Source: Trueperaceae bacterium (GTDB taxonomy: Bacteria > Deinococcota > Deinococci > Deinococcales > Trueperaceae). From it: a DNA stretch of 60,801 nt. Position numbers and translations under genes: made by a program. Each line of letters starts with the position of its first letter. Within the stretch, counting starts at the first letter, position 1. Of the stretch, positions 7,491-15,534 are shown in pieces. The stretch covers positions 1-60,801 of the forward strand of contig DASVDQ010000003.1 of assembly GCA_036381035.1 (NCBI GenBank). Direction: 5' to 3'. The notes below the pieces were generated by a model. That model had not been told where the DNA came from. It saw only the letters and a program-made list of their open reading frames with translations, and made no database searches.

Positions 7491-9350
7491 GTGAGGAGCC
7501 CGCCCCGTCAGCCGCCCCCGCCCGTCGACCTGCGGGTCCACCTCCGCGACCTGGCGTCGACGCTGGGGCTGGTGTGGGAGGCGAGCCCCGGGCGCACCGT
7601 GGCGATCGTCGCGCTCAGCCTCGTGCAGGCGGGCCTGCCGGCGGCGAACATGTGGGTCGCCAAGCTGCTGCTCGACGCCGTGGCCGCGGCGGTCACGGGC
7701 GCCGCCGGCGGCGCGGACGAGGCGTTCCGCCGCCTGCTGGGTCTGCTCGGCGTGCAGGTCGCGGTCGTGGCGCTCGGGACCATCGTGGGCATCGTCCAGG
7801 GCGCCAACCGCGAGCTCCTCGGCGACACCCTGCAGAACCGCATCAGCCGCCGCATCCTCGCGAAGGCCGGCGAGCTCGAGCTGGCGCAGTTCGAGGACCC
7901 CACGGTCTACGACTCCCTGCAGAACGCCTACCGCGAGGTGGGCAGCCGGCCGCTGGGCGTGTTCTCGCAGGTGCTCACGCTCGGCCAGTCGCTCGTGACG
8001 CTCGGGTCGGTCAGCGCGCTGATGACCCAGCTCGGCTGGTCCGTGGTGCCGCTGGTGCTGCTCGCCTCGGTGCCGGCGGTGTGGGTGCAGTCGCGCTTCG
8101 GCACCGAGGGCTACCGGATGATCAGGCGTCAGGCGCAGGACGCCAGGCGGCAGAACTACCTCGGCAGCCTGCTCACGAACGACCAGGCCGTCAAGGAGAT
8201 CAGGCTGTTCGGCTTCGGCGACTACCTCATGGAGCGCTGGCAGTCGTTCTACCTGAAGTTCAGGTACCAGCTCGTGTCGCTGATACGCCGGCGCAGCGCC
8301 TGGGGCCTGGCGGCGTCGCTGGCCTCGACGGGCCTGGTGGGCGCTGCCACCGCGGTCGTGCTGCGGCGCGCCGCGGCCGGCGCGATCACCGTGGGCGACT
8401 TCGGCCTCTTCATCCAGGGCATCGCGCAGCTCCAGCAGCAGTTCGCGAACCTGCTCTCCGGCATCTCGGGCATCTACCAGAACCTGCTCTACATGCGCAA
8501 CCTCTACGAGTTCCTCGAGCTGCCCACGGCCGGGCACGACGTCGGCGAGACGTGGGCGGGCCCGATCGAGTCGATCGAGCTGCAGCACGTCTACTTCCGC
8601 TACCCGCTCACCGAGCGCGACGTGCTCGTGGACGTGAACGTGCGGGTCGAGAGGGGCCAGACCCTCGCCCTGGTGGGCGAGAACGGCGCCGGCAAGTCGA
8701 CGCTCGTCAAGCTGATCACGTTCCTCTACCGGCCCACCTCGGGCCGCATCCTCGTCAACGGCCTCGACGCCTCGCGCTTCAGCCCCTCGAGCCTGCGCGC
8801 GGAGATGAGCACCGTGTTCCAGGACTTCGGGCAGTACCAGATGACGGTGCGGGAGAACATCGCCCTCGGCGACGTCGCGGCCGCCGCCGACGACCCCGCC
8901 GTGCAGGCCGCGGCCGAGCGCGCCGGCGCCGAGGGGTTCATCGACGCGCTGCCCGAGCGCTACGACAACATGTTGGGGCGCTGGTTCGAGGGCGGCAGGC
9001 AGCTCTCCGGCGGACAGTGGCAGCGCCTAGCGCTCGCCCGGCTCTACTTCCGCGGCGGGTCGGTGCTGATCTTCGACGAGCCCACGGCCGCCCTGGACGC
9101 CGACGCCGAGTTCGAGGTCATCGAGACCCTGCGGGCGCACGCCAGGGGCCGCATCACGATCATCGTCTCGCACCGCTTCTCCACCGTGCGCATGGCCGAG
9201 CGCATCGTGGTGCTGCAGGGCGGGCGGGTCGTCGAGCAGGGCTCGCACGACGAGCTGTTGGCCATGGACGGCGTCTACGCGCGCATGTTCCTCAGGCAGG
9301 CGCGCGGTTACCTTGAGGGGTACGACGAGCTGGAGCCGGAGGTCGGTTAG
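7491..9350 (+). CDS. ABC transporter, fused permease-ATPase (exporter type)
   Basis: 619-residue half-transporter: six-helix membrane domain (about residues 20-330) followed by the nucleotide-binding domain with Walker A GENGAGKST (about 395-403), ABC signature LSGGQ (about 505-509), Walker B VLIFDEP (about 525-531) and H-loop VSHRF. The spacing and the RWFEGGRQLSGGQWQR segment fit exporters such as lipid, peptide or drug exporters; no peptidase domain is present. The substrate is unknown. GTG at 7491 is chosen because TACATT at 7478-7483 sits 7 bases upstream (leaderless module); an ATG at 7449 would be in frame but lies upstream of that box. Downstream OsmC gene follows after 25 bp. Confidence 0.9.
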   Translation: MRSPPRQPPPPVDLRVHLRDLASTLGLVWEASPGRTVAIVALSLVQAGLPAANMWVAKLLLDAVAAAVTGAAGGADEAFRRLLGLLGVQVAVVALGTIVGIVQGANRELLGDTLQNRISRRILAKAGELELAQFEDPTVYDSLQNAYREVGSRPLGVFSQVLTLGQSLVTLGSVSALMTQLGWSVVPLVLLASVPAVWVQSRFGTEGYRMIRRQAQDARRQNYLGSLLTNDQAVKEIRLFGFGDYLMERWQSFYLKFRYQLVSLIRRRSAWGLAASLASTGLVGAATAVVLRRAAAGAITVGDFGLFIQGIAQLQQQFANLLSGISGIYQNLLYMRNLYEFLELPTAGHDVGETWAGPIESIELQHVYFRYPLTERDVLVDVNVRVERGQTLALVGENGAGKSTLVKLITFLYRPTSGRILVNGLDASRFSPSSLRAEMSTVFQDFGQYQMTVRENIALGDVAAAADDPAVQAAAERAGAEGFIDALPERYDNMLGRWFEGGRQLSGGQWQRLALARLYFRGGSVLIFDEPTAALDADAEFEVIETLRAHARGRITIIVSHRFSTVRMAERIVVLQGGRVVEQGSHDELLAMDGVYARMFLRQARGYLEGYDELEPEVG

Positions 9351-9375
9351 GCTCGTCCTCGGCTAGGAGGTTCCC

Positions 9376-9807
9376 ATGTCGGTGACGACCAAGGCCAGCG
9401 CGCGCTGGGAAGGCGACCTGAGGGGCGGCAAGGGCACGATGCGCCTACCGAGCGGCGCCTTCGAGGGACCGTACACGTACCGCTCGCGCTTCGAGGTGGG
9501 CGCCAGCCGCGAGGAGGGCACGAACCCAGAGGAGCTCATCGCCGCGGCGCTGTCGGGCTGCTTCGCCATGTACCTGGCCAGCGTGCTGAGCAAGGACGGC
9601 CACACGCCGGAGAGCGTCGAGGCCGAGGCCGCGGTGGTCATGGAGCCGGGCAAGGGCATCGCGAGCGGGAACATCACGGTCGCCGTGAAGGCGCCGGGCC
9701 TCGACGACGCCACGCTGCAGGCGAAGGCGCGCGAGGCGGCGCGCGACTGCCCCGTCTCGAAGGCCCTGGCCGGGTTCGAGAAGACCGTGGAGGCCAGGCT
9801 GGCCTGA
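9376..9807 (+). CDS. osmC: OsmC family peroxiredoxin
   Basis: 143 residues, the classic length for OsmC, an organic-hydroperoxide-reducing thiol peroxidase. It has the N-terminal GDLRGGKGTMRLPSGAFEG beta arm, the substrate-pocket segment GTNPEELIAAALSGCF with C62, and resolving C125 in RDCPVSKAL. Both catalytic cysteines and the Arg/Glu context are present. Canonical Shine-Dalgarno AGGAGG lies before ATG. It follows the ABC transporter closely and ends before a strong hairpin at 9862-9886, so it is either monocistronic or the second gene of the transporter transcript. Confidence 0.92.
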   Translation: MSVTTKASARWEGDLRGGKGTMRLPSGAFEGPYTYRSRFEVGASREEGTNPEELIAAALSGCFAMYLASVLSKDGHTPESVEAEAAVVMEPGKGIASGNITVAVKAPGLDDATLQAKAREAARDCPVSKALAGFEKTVEARLA

Positions 9808-9861
9808 GGGGCCGGCCGACGGTCCGCCGCGCGGTAGGTCGGCGGGCATACGAGACGAACG

Positions 9862-9886
9862 CGCCCGGCGGTGATGCCGCCGGGCG
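9862..9886. terminator. Hairpin terminator between convergent genes
   Basis: Perfect 10-bp GC stem (CGCCCGGCGG with its complement), 5-base loop TGATG, followed by TTCG. It lies between the plus-strand osmC end and the minus-strand DUF454 gene end, so it could serve both directions. The T-run is weak, as usual in this genome. Confidence 0.6.
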
Positions 9887-9918
9887 TTCGCGTGGCCGCG
9901 GTGCGCCGCGAGCGCCGG

Positions 9919-10398
9919 TCAGGACTCCCTGGGCCGGGTGGGCAGCCGCAGCACGTAGTAGACGCCGTAGGCGGCCACGGCGGCGGTGAGCGCGACGGCC
10001 CACCACCGGCCCTTCAGGCCCCACACGACCATGCTGAACCCCGAGGCGGCGAGGATGACGGCGGGTATGACCACCTTCAGCCGCCGCGGCAGGCCCTTGC
10101 CGGCGCGGAAGTCGCGCACCCACGTCCCGAACACCCGGTGGTTCATCAGCCAGTTGTAGAAGCGGGGGCTCGACTGGGCGAAGAAGTACGCGGCGATGAG
10201 GATGAACACGGTGCCGGGCAGGCCCGGCAGGAGGTAGCCGGCCATGCCGAGCCCGAGGAAGACCACGCCCAGCAGGCGGTAGACGAGGCGCAGCGCCGGG
10301 TTCCTCACGACGCGCATCTCGTGCGAGTAGTCGACGAAGGGACGCGCGCCGGCCGCCTGAGCGGCGACGCTCGCGTCCCGAGCGGGTTCGGATCTCAC
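9919..10398 (-). CDS. DUF454 (YbaN-like) membrane protein
   Basis: 159 residues. The core LVYRLLGVVFLGLGMAGYLLPGLPGTVFILIAAYFFAQSSPRFYNWLMNH is the hallmark of DUF454/YbaN: G-x-x-G-x-x-L-P-x-L-P-T-x-P-F-x-L-x-A-A-x-x-F-x-x-x-S. Two more hydrophobic segments follow (VVIPAVILAASGFSMVVWGL, WWAVALTAAVAAYGVYYVL). Function unknown; proteins of this family are inner-membrane. GTG at 10398 is chosen because TAGAGT (10406-10411, minus strand) lies 7 bases upstream. Confidence 0.85.
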   Translation of the reverse strand: MRSEPARDASVAAQAAGARPFVDYSHEMRVVRNPALRLVYRLLGVVFLGLGMAGYLLPGLPGTVFILIAAYFFAQSSPRFYNWLMNHRVFGTWVRDFRAGKGLPRRLKVVIPAVILAASGFSMVVWGLKGRWWAVALTAAVAAYGVYYVLRLPTRPRES

Positions 10399-10508
10399 GC
10401 CGGCCACTCTAACGCCGGCCCGTGCCGCGGCTTGGGCGCCGGCGAGCGGAGCGGCGCAACGGCGCGCGTCGGCGGGTCCGCCCGGCGGCGACGGGCCGCC
10501 GTTCGGCC

Positions 10509-11234
10509 CTAGGACAGCCGCACCGCGCCCGGCGCGACGCTCACGCGCCGCAGGCCGCGCACGGAGCTGCTGATCAGCACCACCGGCGCGCTCCTCAGGT
10601 CGTCCTCGGTGAGCACCGCCTCGCGCACGAGGCCGCGCTCGAGGAGCTCCTCGCGCAGCACGCCGGGCAGGGCGCCGCTCTCCAGCGGCGGGGTGAGGAG
10701 CTCGTCCGGCGTGCCGACGTAGACGGTCGCGATCGCGGCCTCCACGAGCTCGCCGCGGCCGTTGAGGAACGCCACGTCGGCGAGGCCGTGCGCGGGCGCG
10801 AACGAGCGGCCCAGCTCGTAGAGAGCCCTGTCCGAGGTCTTGTGGCGCCTGGCCGGGTCGCGCTCGTCGACGCGCTCGACGGCCAGGGCCAGCGGCGGCC
10901 AGGGACCGGCGCCGGCGAAGGCGACGGCGTCGGCCGGCTCGTCGGCGAAGCCCTGGGGGTAGGGAGGGTCGAGGGGCTCGGTCAGCACCTCGGGGTCGCC
11001 CGCCGCCGACAGCGAGAGGCGCACCCTCAGCGCGCGCTCCGCTCCGCCGACGGCCGCGCGCAGGGCGGCGAGCACGTCGTCGGCGCGCAGCGGCACGCCG
11101 GTGAACGCCGCCGAGCGCTGGAGCCTCGCCCAGTGCCTGCCCAGGCGCGCGAGGCCCGGCACCTCGCCGCCGAGGGGGACGAGGCTGGGGTCGTAGCGCA
11201 TGGTCTCGTAGGGGGTGGCCCCGGGCGCGCTCAC
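10509..11234 (-). CDS. Class IV aminotransferase (aminodeoxychorismate lyase / BCAT-like)
   Basis: 241 residues of fold-type IV PLP enzyme. The lysine of RRHKTSDRALYE (about K132) is the expected Schiff-base residue, followed by the DVAFLNGRGELVEAAIATVYV strand-turn containing the family E, then GALPGVLREELLERGLVREAVLTEDDL, which is conserved in PabC and branched-chain aminotransferases. PabC-type 4-amino-4-deoxychorismate lyase (folate pathway) is the likeliest role, given short length and no BCAT motif, but no pabB neighbour is present. GTG at 11234 follows TAACGT (11241-11246, minus strand) by 6 bases. It is divergent from the cold-shock gene. Confidence 0.75.
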   Translation of the reverse strand: MSAPGATPYETMRYDPSLVPLGGEVPGLARLGRHWARLQRSAAFTGVPLRADDVLAALRAAVGGAERALRVRLSLSAAGDPEVLTEPLDPPYPQGFADEPADAVAFAGAGPWPPLALAVERVDERDPARRHKTSDRALYELGRSFAPAHGLADVAFLNGRGELVEAAIATVYVGTPDELLTPPLESGALPGVLREELLERGLVREAVLTEDDLRSAPVVLISSSVRGLRRVSVAPGAVRLS

Positions 11235-11286
11235 GGCAGAACGTTAACCGAACCGGGCCCCGCGCTCGCCCATGTCTCATCCGTCC

Positions 11287-11315
11287 TTGCAAACCTGTCG
11301 TTGGGCGCGTAGAGT
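11287..11315 (+). promoter_or_regulatory. Cold-shock gene promoter
   Basis: TTGCAA (11287-11292) and TAGAGT (11310-11315) with exactly 17 bp between them. This predicts a start about 11321 and a leader of some 92 nt before the cold-shock ATG, unlike the leaderless genes around it. Confidence 0.7.
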
Positions 11316-11377
11316 GACCGCGTTCGAGACAACCCGAGGGATGTCCTGGACGGGGCCTCACGGCCCGAATCGAAATG

Positions 11378-11397
11378 GCCCACTGCCCGCAGTGGGC
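11378..11397 (+). other. Leader hairpin upstream of the cold-shock gene
   Basis: GCCCACTGC, two bases, then GCAGTGGGC: a perfect 9-bp inverted repeat ending 16 bases before the ATG. It lies inside the predicted leader and next to the weak Shine-Dalgarno (GGGAAA), so it could control ribosome access with temperature. This role is inferred only. Confidence 0.5.
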
Positions 11398-11413
11398 AGT
11401 TGGGAAATGCTAC

Positions 11414-11641
11414 ATGGCAACAGGTAGGGTCAAGTGGTTCAGCGGCGAGAAGGGCTTCGGCTTCATCGAGCAGGGCGGCGGTCAGCCGGACGTGTTCGTT
11501 CACTTCTCCGCCATCTCCGGTACGGGCTTCCGTAACCTCAACGAAGGCGACGAGGTCACCTTCGACGTCGAGCAGGGCAAGAAGGGCCTCCAGGCCGCCA
11601 ACGTGGTCGTGACCACGCCGGCCTCCGGCGGTCGCTACTGA
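11414..11641 (+). CDS. csp: Cold-shock domain protein (CspA family)
   Basis: 75-residue OB-fold RNA/DNA chaperone, length typical of CspA. RNP1 is KGFGFIEQ (residues about 14-21) and RNP2 is VFVHFSAI (about 30-37), with the usual start [19 protein letters not shown] at 11414 gives the family N-terminus; an upstream in-frame ATG at 11375 would add 13 non-conserved residues inside the hairpin region. It has its own promoter, a leader of about 92 nt and a terminator 32 bases after the stop, so it is monocistronic. A long structured leader is common for cold-shock genes. Confidence 0.96.
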   Translation: MATGRVKWFSGEKGFGFIEQGGGQPDVFVHFSAISGTGFRNLNEGDEVTFDVEQGKKGLQAANVVVTTPASGGRY

Positions 11642-11662
11642 CCTGTAGCTAGCGACATCGCT

Positions 11663-12265
11663 CTAGCGCGATGGGGCGCCCGGGAGACCGGGCGCCCCTC
11701 TCGTCATGCCCAGGGGTTCCGCGGGGGCGGCGCCGGCCAGGCCCGCCTCCGCCACCACGAGGTCCGCCCAGGCCACGACCCGCGCCGCCGTGAGCTCCGG
11801 CTCGTTGTCCTCGTCGATCGCCAGGCCCAGCAGCTCGTCGCCGCGCAGCGCCAGGGAGGCGGCGAAGGCGTAGCCGGCGGCGGGCCAGCGGCCCACCAGG
11901 CGCGCGCCCGTGCGCTCCAGCCGCTCGGCGGCGATGCCGACGGCGTCGAGGAACGTGTCGGGGTAGCCGAGCTGGTCGCCGACGCCGAAGAGCGCCAGCG
12001 CGGTGCCGCGCAGGTCGAGGGCCTCGAGCTCGGGGAGCCTGTTCTCGAGGTCGGGCGGCAGCTCGCCGAAGTTCCAGGTAGAGGTGCCGAGGACCACCAG
12101 GTCGTGACCGGGCAGGCCGGAGAGGTCCAGCGCGGCTAGGTCGATCGCCGTGACCGCGCGACCGAGCAGCGCCCCCAGCTCGGCGGCCACCAGCTCGGCC
12201 ACGCGCGCCGTGGTCCCGAAGAGGGTGGCGTAGACGACGACGGCGCGCCCGGCGGCGGTGTCCAC
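11663..12265 (-). CDS. fld: Flavodoxin
   Basis: 200 residues. The FMN phosphate loop is VVYATLFGTTARV (about 9-21), the 50s loop GTSTWNFGELPPD and the 90s loop ALFGVGDQLGYPDTF, all characteristic of short-chain electron-transfer flavodoxins, with a C-terminal extension (AEPLGMTRGAPGLPGAPSR) beyond the usual end. It carries electrons at low potential in place of ferredoxin; its reductase is not in the window. GTG at 12265 follows TAGCTT (12272-12277, minus strand) by 6 bases. The last codons overlap the cold-shock terminator hairpin. Confidence 0.88.
   Translation of the reverse strand: MDTAAGRAVVVYATLFGTTARVAELVAAELGALLGRAVTAIDLAALDLSGLPGHDLVVLGTSTWNFGELPPDLENRLPELEALDLRGTALALFGVGDQLGYPDTFLDAVGIAAERLERTGARLVGRWPAAGYAFAASLALRGDELLGLAIDEDNEPELTAARVVAWADLVVAEAGLAGAAPAEPLGMTRGAPGLPGAPSR
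11673..11698. terminator. Terminator shared by csp and flavodoxin
   Basis: An 11-bp perfect stem GGGGCGCCCGG/CCGGGCGCCCC around a GAGA tetraloop, followed by TCTCGT. It terminates the cold-shock gene 32 bases after its stop and lies inside the last codons of the convergent flavodoxin gene. Confidence 0.75.
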
Positions 12266-12340
12266 GGGCCGAAGCTACGCCCGGTAAGGCGGCGCGCGCC
12301 GCGACCCAGGTCAAGCAGGGCGGCGTACCATCGCCGCGGC

Positions 12341-12898
12341 ATGGGGCCCGAGCCTGGGACCGACCACGAAGGCCGGCGCGCCTCGGCGCTCGTCGTCATG
12401 GGGGTGTCGGGGAGCGGCAAGTCCACGGTGGGGAGGCGCCTCGCCGCGGCGCTGGCCTGGGACTACCTCGACGCCGACGACTTCCACCCGCCCGCGAACG
12501 TGGCGCTCATGTCCGCGGGCCGGCCGCTCACGGATGCCCACAGGGACCCGTGGCTCTCCGCCCTCGCCGACGCCCTGGCCCGGCGGCTGGCGGAGGGCCG
12601 CGGCGTGGTGCTCGCCTGCAGCGCCCTGCGGCGCGCCCATCGCGACAGGCTGCGAGCGGCTGGCCCCGGCGTGGCGTTCCTCTACCTGCGCACCGACCCG
12701 GCGGCGGCCCGCGAGCGCGTCGCCGCGCGGACGGGCCACTTCTTCCCGGCCGCGCTCGTCGGCTCCCAGTTCGCGGCGCTCGAGGAGCCCGACCCCGCCG
12801 ACGAGCCGGACGTCATCGTCGTCGACGCCGGCACGCCGCCGGAAGCCTTCACGCGCGTGTGGGCGGCGCGGCGGCTCGCCGAGCTGGCTGGCTCCTAG
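12341..12898 (+). CDS. gntK: Gluconokinase
   Basis: 185 residues, GntK-type P-loop kinase that phosphorylates gluconate to 6-phosphogluconate. Walker A is [10 protein letters not shown] (about 20-29); DYLDADDFHPPANVALMSAGRPLTDAHRDPWL is the diagnostic substrate region; ALRRAHRDRLR and RTGHFFPAALVGSQFAALEEP complete the family pattern. It has a 15-residue non-conserved N-terminal tail. ATG lies 9 bases after TACCAT (12326-12331), a possible leaderless start, divergent from flavodoxin. No gluconate transporter or dehydratase adjoins it. Confidence 0.93.
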   Translation: MGPEPGTDHEGRRASALVVMGVSGSGKSTVGRRLAAALAWDYLDADDFHPPANVALMSAGRPLTDAHRDPWLSALADALARRLAEGRGVVLACSALRRAHRDRLRAAGPGVAFLYLRTDPAAARERVAARTGHFFPAALVGSQFAALEEPDPADEPDVIVVDAGTPPEAFTRVWAARRLAELAGS

Positions 12899-12962
12899 GT
12901 CGGGGCCGCGCCGGTGGCGCCGATGGGCCCGCGCGTCGCCAGCCTCGAGCGGCTACCCGCCG

Positions 12963-13262
12963 CTAGCGGCGGGAGGAGACGCGGTCCTTGAGGCTCTTGC
13001 CGGCCTTGAAGGCGGGGTAGTTGCTGGCGGGGATGCGGATGCGCTCCTTGGTGCCCGGCCGCACGCCCGAGCGGGCCTTGCGGGAGCGGACCTCGAAGCT
13101 GCCGAAGCCGGTGAGGGTGACCTTGTTGCCGCGGGCGATCTCCGACATCATCGTGTCCAGGAGCGCGTCGACGGTCTCCTTGACGGCCTTGCGCGACAGC
13201 TTCGTGGCGTTGACGACTTCACCGACGAGGTCCGCCTTGCTGACTGTCTTGGATCTGGCCAT
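12963..13262 (-). CDS. hup: HU family DNA-binding protein (copy 1)
   Basis: 99-residue histone-like protein. It contains VSKADLVGEVVNATKLSRKAVKETVDALLD and the arm region GFGSFEVRSRKARSGVRPGTKERIRIPASNYPAFKAGKSLKD, with the conserved GFGSFE, R-x-G-x-x-P and proline at the arm tip. It bends DNA as a dimer and compacts the nucleoid. Good Shine-Dalgarno GGGAGGGG lies before ATG; TATACT upstream (about 13300-13305, minus strand) is a plausible -10. A perfect 18-bp palindrome (12956-12973) is centred on its stop codon. A second copy lies at 47773 with about half of its residues different. Confidence 0.95.
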   Translation of the reverse strand: MARSKTVSKADLVGEVVNATKLSRKAVKETVDALLDTMMSEIARGNKVTLTGFGSFEVRSRKARSGVRPGTKERIRIPASNYPAFKAGKSLKDRVSSRR

Positions 13263-13399
13263 GTCCTACCCCTCCCTTTCCTACGGCTGAGTTGGCCGAG
13301 TATAGGACATGCGTCGCCTGAGAGTAGCGTGTCCCACGGGACGTTCGGCGGAACGGACCCGGCCGACAACACCGTTGACCGTCGGCGTGAGCCGGCCAT

Positions 13400-13443
13400 G
13401 AGGTGGGGGGCGCCGTACTGAGAGGTGGGGGGCGCCGTACTGA
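13400..13443. repeat. Perfect 22-bp tandem duplication
   Basis: Two identical adjacent copies beginning GAGGTGGGGGGCGCC and ending GTACTGA, at 13400-13421 and 13422-13443, about 40 bp upstream of the rplU -35. Each copy contains the palindromic GGCGCC and a G6 run. Confidence 0.9.
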
Positions 13444-13482
13444 GCCTTCAGCCGGTGCTCCGAGCAGGGCGCTCACCCGAGG

Positions 13483-13512
13483 TTGTGCAGCGGGGCCCGT
13501 GGGGCTTATACT
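13483..13512 (+). promoter_or_regulatory. rplU-rpmA promoter
   Basis: TTGTGC (13483-13488) and TATACT (13507-13512) separated by 18 bp, giving a leader of about 48 nt to the rplU ATG. TATACT is among the best -10 matches in the window, as expected for a ribosomal-protein operon. Confidence 0.65.
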
Positions 13513-13527
13513 CTCTTTTCGGCGTCT

Positions 13528-13542
13528 CGGCCCGCCGGGCCG
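13528..13542 (+). other. Leader hairpin upstream of rplU
   Basis: CGGCCC, loop GCC, GGGCCG: a 6-bp stem between the predicted transcription start and the Shine-Dalgarno. Its position is suitable for a ribosomal-protein leader, but the stem is short and GC-only. Confidence 0.4.
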
Positions 13543-13566
13543 TGACCGTTCCCGGAGGTCATGCAG

Positions 13567-13872
13567 ATGTTCGCTATCGTGGAATCGGGCGGTAAGCAGT
13601 ACCGCGTAGCCGAGGGTGACGTGCTCCGGCTCGAGAAGCTTGACGCCGAGGCCGGCACCACGGTGGAACTGCCCGTCCTGTTGCTCGGCAGCGACGATGT
13701 CAAGGTCGGCACCCCCACCGTGGAGGGCGCGAAGGTCACGGCCGAGGTCATCGGCCACGGACGCGGCGACAAGCTACACGTCTACAAGTTCAGGGCGAAG
13801 ACCAACTACCGGCGCCACATCGGGCACCGGCAGAGCTACACCGAGGTGCGCATCACCAAGGTCGAGGGCTGA
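13567..13872 (+). CDS. rplU: 50S ribosomal protein L21
   Basis: 101 residues, the family length. It contains [25 protein letters not shown] at the start and [29 protein letters not shown] at the end, both diagnostic of L21, which binds 23S rRNA domain VI. Two ATGs lie 6 bases apart; the second (13567) is used because its Shine-Dalgarno GGAGG is 8 bases away, whereas the first is only 2 bases away. It is followed after 12 bp by rpmA and then obg, the conserved rplU-rpmA-obg arrangement. Confidence 0.98.
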   Translation: MFAIVESGGKQYRVAEGDVLRLEKLDAEAGTTVELPVLLLGSDDVKVGTPTVEGAKVTAEVIGHGRGDKLHVYKFRAKTNYRRHIGHRQSYTEVRITKVEG

Positions 13873-13884
13873 GGAGGGCCGGAC

Positions 13885-14154
13885 ATGGCTCACAAGAAGG
13901 GCGTAGGCAGCTCGAAGAACGGCCGCGACAGCCACTCGAAGCGTCTCGGCGTCAAGCGGTTCGACGGACAGTTCGTCCCGGCGGGCAGCATCCTGGTCCG
14001 CCAGCGCGGCACGAAGTTCAAGCCCGGCCAGAACGTCGGCCTGGGCCGCGACTTCACGCTCTTCGCGCTGCGGGACGGCACGGTGCGCTTCGCCGACAAG
14101 GGCGCCAAGGGCCGGTTCGTCAGCGTCGAGGCGCCGGAGGCGGCCGCCGGCTGA
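13885..14154 (+). CDS. rpmA: 50S ribosomal protein L27
   Basis: 89 residues. It starts [25 protein letters not shown], with the short N-terminal tail that reaches into the peptidyl-transferase centre, followed by [35 protein letters not shown]. There is no N-terminal cleavage sequence of the Firmicutes type. It is co-transcribed with rplU, with a GGAGG-type Shine-Dalgarno in the 12-bp gap. Confidence 0.98.
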   Translation: MAHKKGVGSSKNGRDSHSKRLGVKRFDGQFVPAGSILVRQRGTKFKPGQNVGLGRDFTLFALRDGTVRFADKGAKGRFVSVEAPEAAAG

Positions 14155-14201
14155 GGCGGGCTCGGGGCCGAGGCGGGCCCCGCAAGAGGCTTGACACGCG
14201 G

Positions 14202-14230
14202 GCGCGGCCCTCGACAGGGGGCCGCGCCGT
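14202..14230 (+). other. GC hairpin between rpmA and obg
   Basis: A 9-bp stem GCGCGGCCC/GGGCCGCGC lies in the 93-bp gap before obg, without a clear T-run. It may attenuate read-through from the ribosomal-protein genes or stabilise mRNA ends; it does not look like a full terminator. Confidence 0.4.
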
Positions 14231-14247
14231 TCGTCAGGGGTGGCGCG

Positions 14248-15534
14248 ATGCCGTTCAGGGACGTGCTCGACATCACGGTGCAGGGCGGCAAGGGCGGCGA
14301 CGGCGGCCTGTCGTTCCTGCGCCTGAAGTACGTGCCCAAGGGCGGACCCGACGGCGGCCACGGAGGCGACGGCGGCTCCGTCTACCTGCGGGCCGTCGAC
14401 GACATCACCTCCCTCGACAAGCTCGTGGGGCGCACGACGTTCAGGGCCGGCACCGGCGGTCAGGGCGAGGGCAGGGAGCGAGCCGGCAGGGCGGGCGCCG
14501 ACGTCTACATCGACGTGCCGGTGGGCACGCGGGCCACCGACCGCGACACCGGCGAGGTCGTCGCCGACCTGGTGGAGGTGGGGCAGACCGCGGTCGTGGC
14601 CAGGGGAGGCAAGGGCGGCCGCGGCAACGCGTCCTTCGCCACCGCCACGCGGCGCACGCCACGCTTCGCCGAGCGCGGCACACCTGGCGAGAGCCGCCGC
14701 CTGCGGCTCGAGCTCATGGTCATCGCCGACGTCGGCCTCGTCGGCTACCCGAACGCCGGCAAGTCGAGCCTCCTCGCCGCGCTCTCCAGCGCCCGTCCGG
14801 CGATCGCCGACTACCCGTTCACGACGCTGTCGCCGAACCTCGGCGTGGTCGAGCGCGGGCACGAGCGCCTCACCATGGCCGACATCCCGGGGATCATCGA
14901 GGACGCGCACCTCGGCAAGGGGCTGGGCCTCGACTTCCTGAGGCACGTGTCGCGCACCCGCCTGCTCGCGTTCGTCGTCGACTCCTCCCAGGACCCCGCG
15001 GACGCCCTGCGCGCCCTGCGCCGCGAGCTGAGGGAGTACGACCCCGCGCTGCTCGACCGCCCGGCGCTGCTGGCGGCGAACAAGGTCGACCTCGTGGACG
15101 ACGCGGAGCGCGCGCGCCTCGAGCGGGAGCTGACGCGCTCCGGCCTGCCCGTGGTCTTCGCCTCCGCGACGCAGGGCACGGGCCTGGAGGACCTCAAGGA
15201 CGCGCTGTTCGACCTCCTGCCGCCGCGGCCGCAGGGCGTCGCGCCCGTACGGGGTCCGCGCCCGGCCGCGGAGCCGCCGCGCGTGAGGCGCCATCCGAGC
15301 GGGGAGGGCTGGGTCGTGACCGGCACCGAGGTCGAGGCGCTCGTCTCGCGCTTCGACCCCACGAACCGCGATGCCGTCGCCTACCTGCAGCAGCACTTCC
15401 GCGCGCTGGGCATCGACAGGCTCCTGAAACGGGCCGGCGCCAGGACGGGCGACGAGGTGCACATCGGCGAGGCCACGTTCGACTACCTAGCCGAGGACGA
15501 GCCGGCGGGCGAGGCCGAGGCGGAGGGGGCCTAG
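14248..15534 (+). CDS. obg: GTPase ObgE/CgtA
   Basis: 428 residues. The glycine-rich Obg fold is at 1-158 ([33 protein letters not shown]). The G domain has G1 GYPNAGKSS (about 167-175), switch and G3 DIPGIIE, G4 NKVD and G5 SA(T). The OCT domain is at the C-terminus ([36 protein letters not shown]). It is a 50S assembly GTPase tied to growth control and the stringent response. ATG at 14248 follows AGGGGTGG. OCT is typical of Gram-positive and Deinococcus Obg. Confidence 0.97.
   Translation: MPFRDVLDITVQGGKGGDGGLSFLRLKYVPKGGPDGGHGGDGGSVYLRAVDDITSLDKLVGRTTFRAGTGGQGEGRERAGRAGADVYIDVPVGTRATDRDTGEVVADLVEVGQTAVVARGGKGGRGNASFATATRRTPRFAERGTPGESRRLRLELMVIADVGLVGYPNAGKSSLLAALSSARPAIADYPFTTLSPNLGVVERGHERLTMADIPGIIEDAHLGKGLGLDFLRHVSRTRLLAFVVDSSQDPADALRALRRELREYDPALLDRPALLAANKVDLVDDAERARLERELTRSGLPVVFASATQGTGLEDLKDALFDLLPPRPQGVAPVRGPRPAAEPPRVRRHPSGEGWVVTGTEVEALVSRFDPTNRDAVAYLQQHFRALGIDRLLKRAGARTGDEVHIGEATFDYLAEDEPAGEAEAEGA

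Larger units (their letters stand above)
13263..13566. other. Regulatory intergenic region between hup and rplU
   Basis: About 300 bp without a convincing gene. It holds the minus-strand hup -10 (TATACT near 13300), a perfect 22-bp tandem duplication (13400-13443), the rplU promoter (13483-13512), a small leader hairpin (13528-13542) and the rplU Shine-Dalgarno GGAGG (about 13554). Confidence 0.7.
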
